Assembly: GCF_943736975.1 (NCBI RefSeq)
Contig: NZ_CALSFO010000003.1
Span: 62,001-126,000, forward strand
Length of the DNA stretch: 64,000 bases
Source of the DNA: Streptococcus sp. Marseille-Q0941
GTDB taxonomy: Bacteria > Bacillota > Bacilli > Lactobacillales > Streptococcaceae
Reading direction: 5' to 3'
A program made the position numbers and the translations under genes. Below the pieces are notes generated by a model. It saw only the letters and a program-made list of their open reading frames with translations. It made no database searches and was not told the origin of the DNA. Below are positions 56,033 to 64,000 of the stretch, piece after piece (the first letter of the stretch is position 1; every line of letters starts with the position of its first letter).

Positions 56033-58363
56033 ATGGCAAACAAGAATACAACTAAAACAAGACGCAGACCGTCTAAAGCAGAATTAGAAAGAAAACAAGC
56101 GATTCAACGAATGTTGATTTCCTTAGCTTTGGCTATCTGTTTAATTTTTGCTGCCCTTAAATGGGGAGCTGTAGGAATCACTGTTTACAATCTAATCCGC
56201 TTACTTGTGGGGAGTTTAGCTTATCTAGCTATTTTCTCTCTCTTGATCTATCTCTTCTTTTTCAAATGGATTCATAAACAAGAAGGATTGCTAGCTGGTT
56301 TCTTTTTCATTTTTACAGGCTTACTACTAATATTTCAAGCCTATCTTATCTGGAAATTTAGCATGGCAAACGCCGTTTTCCAAGGAACGGTTGGACAAAT
56401 TTTTAAAGATTTAACTAGCTTTCAAGTGACAAGTTTTGCTGGTGGAGGTGTGATTGGGAGTGCACTCTACATTCCGATAGCCTTTTTGTTCTCAAATATT
56501 GGGACCTACTTTATCGGAGCAATCCTAATCATAATCGGAGTTCTTTTAATAAGTCCATGGTCTATCTATGATATCGCAGATTTTCTTTCAGCTCGATTTG
56601 CTATCTGGATGGAGCGCCGTGAACAGAGAAAGCAAGAGCGTTTTATCAAGCGTGAAGAAGAAAAGGCACGAAGAGAAGCAGAAGAGCAAGCAAGACTTGA
56701 GAAAGAAAAGGAGGAGCAGGCTTTACTTGACCTGCCTCAAGTAGATATGGAAACTGGAGAAATATTGTCAGACGAACCAAGACAAGAATTTCCTCCACTA
56801 CCAGAGGAAGAATGGGTAGGACCTGAGATTATTCTCCCTCAAGCTGATTTTGAATATCCTGAGGAAGATCACTATCCGATAGAAGAAGATTTCCCAGAAG
56901 ATGATGACGAAGATGTTGAAGTAGACTTTTCTGCTAAAAAGGCCTTGGAGTATAAGCTTCCAAGTTTGCAACTCTTTGTGCCAGACAAACCAAAAGACCA
57001 GTCTAAAGAAAAGAAAATCGTTCGAGAAAATATCAAGATTTTGGAAGAAACCTTTGCAAGTTTCGGTATCAAGGTAACGGTTGAACGTGCTGAAATAGGT
57101 CCATCAGTAACCAAGTATGAGGTTAAACCAGCAGTTGGCGTTCGTGTTAATCGTATTTCCAATCTAGCAGACGACTTAGCTCTAGCCTTGGCTGCTAAAG
57201 ATGTCCGTATTGAAGCACCGATACCTGGAAAGTCGCTAGTCGGTATAGAAGTTCCAAACTCAGAAATCGCAACAGTTTCCTTCCGTGAGCTTTGGGAGCA
57301 GTCGCAAACCAAACCTGAAAATCTTTTGGAAATTCCTCTTGGGAAAGCAGTCAATGGTACGGCTCGTAGTTTTGATTTGGCTAAAATGCCTCACTTGCTA
57401 GTAGCAGGTTCGACTGGTTCAGGTAAATCTGTTGCAGTTAATGGTATTATCGCAAGTATTCTGATGAAGGCTCGTCCAGACCAAGTCAAGTTTATGATGG
57501 TGGATCCTAAGATGGTCGAGTTATCAGTTTACAACGATATCCCCCATCTCTTGATTCCAGTTGTAACCAATCCTCGCAAGGCAAGTAAGGCCCTTCAAAA
57601 AGTCGTAGATGAAATGGAAAACCGTTACGAACTCTTTGCTAAAGTCGGAGTTCGGAATATTGCTGGATTCAATGCTAAAGTTGAGGAATTCAATGCTCAG
57701 TCTGAATACAAGCAAGTACCGCTACCTTTAATCGTTGTGATTGTCGATGAGTTGGCAGATTTGATGATGGTTGCCAGCAAGGAAGTGGAAGATGCTATTA
57801 TTCGTCTCGGGCAAAAGGCACGTGCGGCTGGGATTCACATGATTCTTGCAACCCAGCGTCCTTCAGTAGATGTTATCTCTGGTCTGATTAAGGCAAATGT
57901 GCCGTCACGTGTAGCATTCGCTGTTTCTTCAGGAACGGATTCACGTACGATTTTGGATGAAAATGGTGCTGAGAAATTGCTTGGTCGAGGGGACATGCTC
58001 TTTAAACCAATTGATGAAAACCATCCTGTTCGCTTGCAAGGTTCCTTTATCTCAGATGATGATGTTGAACGCATCGTAAACTTCATCAAGGCTCAAGCTG
58101 ATGCGGATTATGATGACAGTTTTGACCCAGGAGAAGTTTCTGAGACAGATAGTGATTCTGGTTCTGGCGATGAGGGCGGGGATCCACTCTTTGAAGAAGC
58201 CAAGGCCTTGGTTATTGAAACTCAAAAAGCAAGTGCATCCATGATTCAACGCCGTCTATCGGTTGGTTTTAACCGAGCAACTCGATTGATGGAAGAATTA
58301 GAAATGGCTGGTGTTATCGGCCCAGCTGAAGGAACAAAACCTCGTAAAGTCTTACAACAATAA
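56033..58363 (+). CDS. ftsK: DNA translocase FtsK/SpoIIIE
   Basis: 776 residues. Four or five N-terminal transmembrane helices (about 20-180) anchor it at the septum; a charged E/R-rich then acidic linker (about 190-305) follows. The RecA-like motor has Walker [14 protein letters not shown] and Walker [14 protein letters not shown]. The C-terminal gamma winged helix (about 705-776, [13 protein letters not shown]) reads KOPS/SRS-like sites. Pumps chromosomal DNA through the closing septum. Predicted leaderless mRNA. Confidence 0.96.
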   Translation: MANKNTTKTRRRPSKAELERKQAIQRMLISLALAICLIFAALKWGAVGITVYNLIRLLVGSLAYLAIFSLLIYLFFFKWIHKQEGLLAGFFFIFTGLLLIFQAYLIWKFSMANAVFQGTVGQIFKDLTSFQVTSFAGGGVIGSALYIPIAFLFSNIGTYFIGAILIIIGVLLISPWSIYDIADFLSARFAIWMERREQRKQERFIKREEEKARREAEEQARLEKEKEEQALLDLPQVDMETGEILSDEPRQEFPPLPEEEWVGPEIILPQADFEYPEEDHYPIEEDFPEDDDEDVEVDFSAKKALEYKLPSLQLFVPDKPKDQSKEKKIVRENIKILEETFASFGIKVTVERAEIGPSVTKYEVKPAVGVRVNRISNLADDLALALAAKDVRIEAPIPGKSLVGIEVPNSEIATVSFRELWEQSQTKPENLLEIPLGKAVNGTARSFDLAKMPHLLVAGSTGSGKSVAVNGIIASILMKARPDQVKFMMVDPKMVELSVYNDIPHLLIPVVTNPRKASKALQKVVDEMENRYELFAKVGVRNIAGFNAKVEEFNAQSEYKQVPLPLIVVIVDELADLMMVASKEVEDAIIRLGQKARAAGIHMILATQRPSVDVISGLIKANVPSRVAFAVSSGTDSRTILDENGAEKLLGRGDMLFKPIDENHPVRLQGSFISDDDVERIVNFIKAQADADYDDSFDPGEVSETDSDSGSGDEGGDPLFEEAKALVIETQKASASMIQRRLSVGFNRATRLMEELEMAGVIGPAEGTKPRKVLQQ

Positions 58364-64000
<5,637 letters not shown>

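Overview
This window is a chromosomal segment of a mitis-group Streptococcus (S. mitis / S. oralis / S. infantis / S. pneumoniae relatives). The call rests on low-GC sequence, TATAAT and extended -10 (TGnTATAAT) promoters, strong SD sites, a CtsR-controlled clpE, a YSIRK signal peptide, a streptococcal tmRNA, and gene clusters that I remember in similar order from pneumococcus. I ran no database search. Species cannot be fixed from the window.

Layout. 1-2.6 kb: 3' part of metK, then a minus-strand block with a frameshifted GNAT gene, a DUF1827 protein and a Nudix hydrolase. 2.7-5.4 kb: clpE with its CtsR operator, and a DUF1797 protein. 5.6-9.7 kb: amino-acid ABC permease/ATPase pair, folD, a HAD phosphatase and NAD(P)HX dehydratase. 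10-18.8 kb: dinG-type exonuclease/helicase, rodA, a DJ-1 protein, a HAD protein, gyrB, ezrA. 18.9-22.1 kb: pgdA, the infC-rpmI-rplT operon with a structured attenuator leader, a glyoxalase. 22.2-28.4 kb: dnaE, pfkA, pyk, then on the minus strand tRNA-Thr and an unassigned small RNA with its own promoter and terminator. 28.5-35.5 kb: PlsC-like acyltransferase, P-type ATPase, trmK, Nif3-like protein, FAD oxidoreductase, galE. 35.7-39.9 kb: ferredoxin, LysM surface protein, cmk, PhnA-like protein, a membrane protein, pdxS/pdxT. 39.9-47.1 kb: HlyIII-type protein, DUF1836, GNAT, ogt, ArsC/Spx-like, a second amino-acid ABC pair, DUF4059, trxB, an intergenic structured repeat, rlmB and def. 47.2-52.2 kb: CapA-like protein, HAD, SGNH hydrolase, tmRNA, mntH, tRNA-Ser. 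52.3-58.4 kb: fructose operon fruR-fruK-fruA with a damaged fruK/fruA junction, then ftsK. 58.7-64 kb: a giant cell-surface gene that runs off the end.

Most of the window is housekeeping. The standout is the last gene. It is a secreted YSIRK-signal protein that joins a chymotrypsin/V8-fold serine protease domain (triad H182, D239, S310) to a GH101 endo-alpha-N-acetylgalactosaminidase (catalytic pair D1051/E1083). It looks like a one-polypeptide mucin-attack enzyme, with a cre-like site upstream and a change in codon usage at the domain junction.

Other points: repeated leaderless genes in which the -10 box lies 6-8 nt before the ATG (dinG, a HAD gene, pgdA, a P-type ATPase, rlmB, ftsK, probably ferredoxin); an AUA start for infC; an antiterminator/terminator switch before infC; an orphan small RNA; and a nonsense mutation plus a lost start in fruA.
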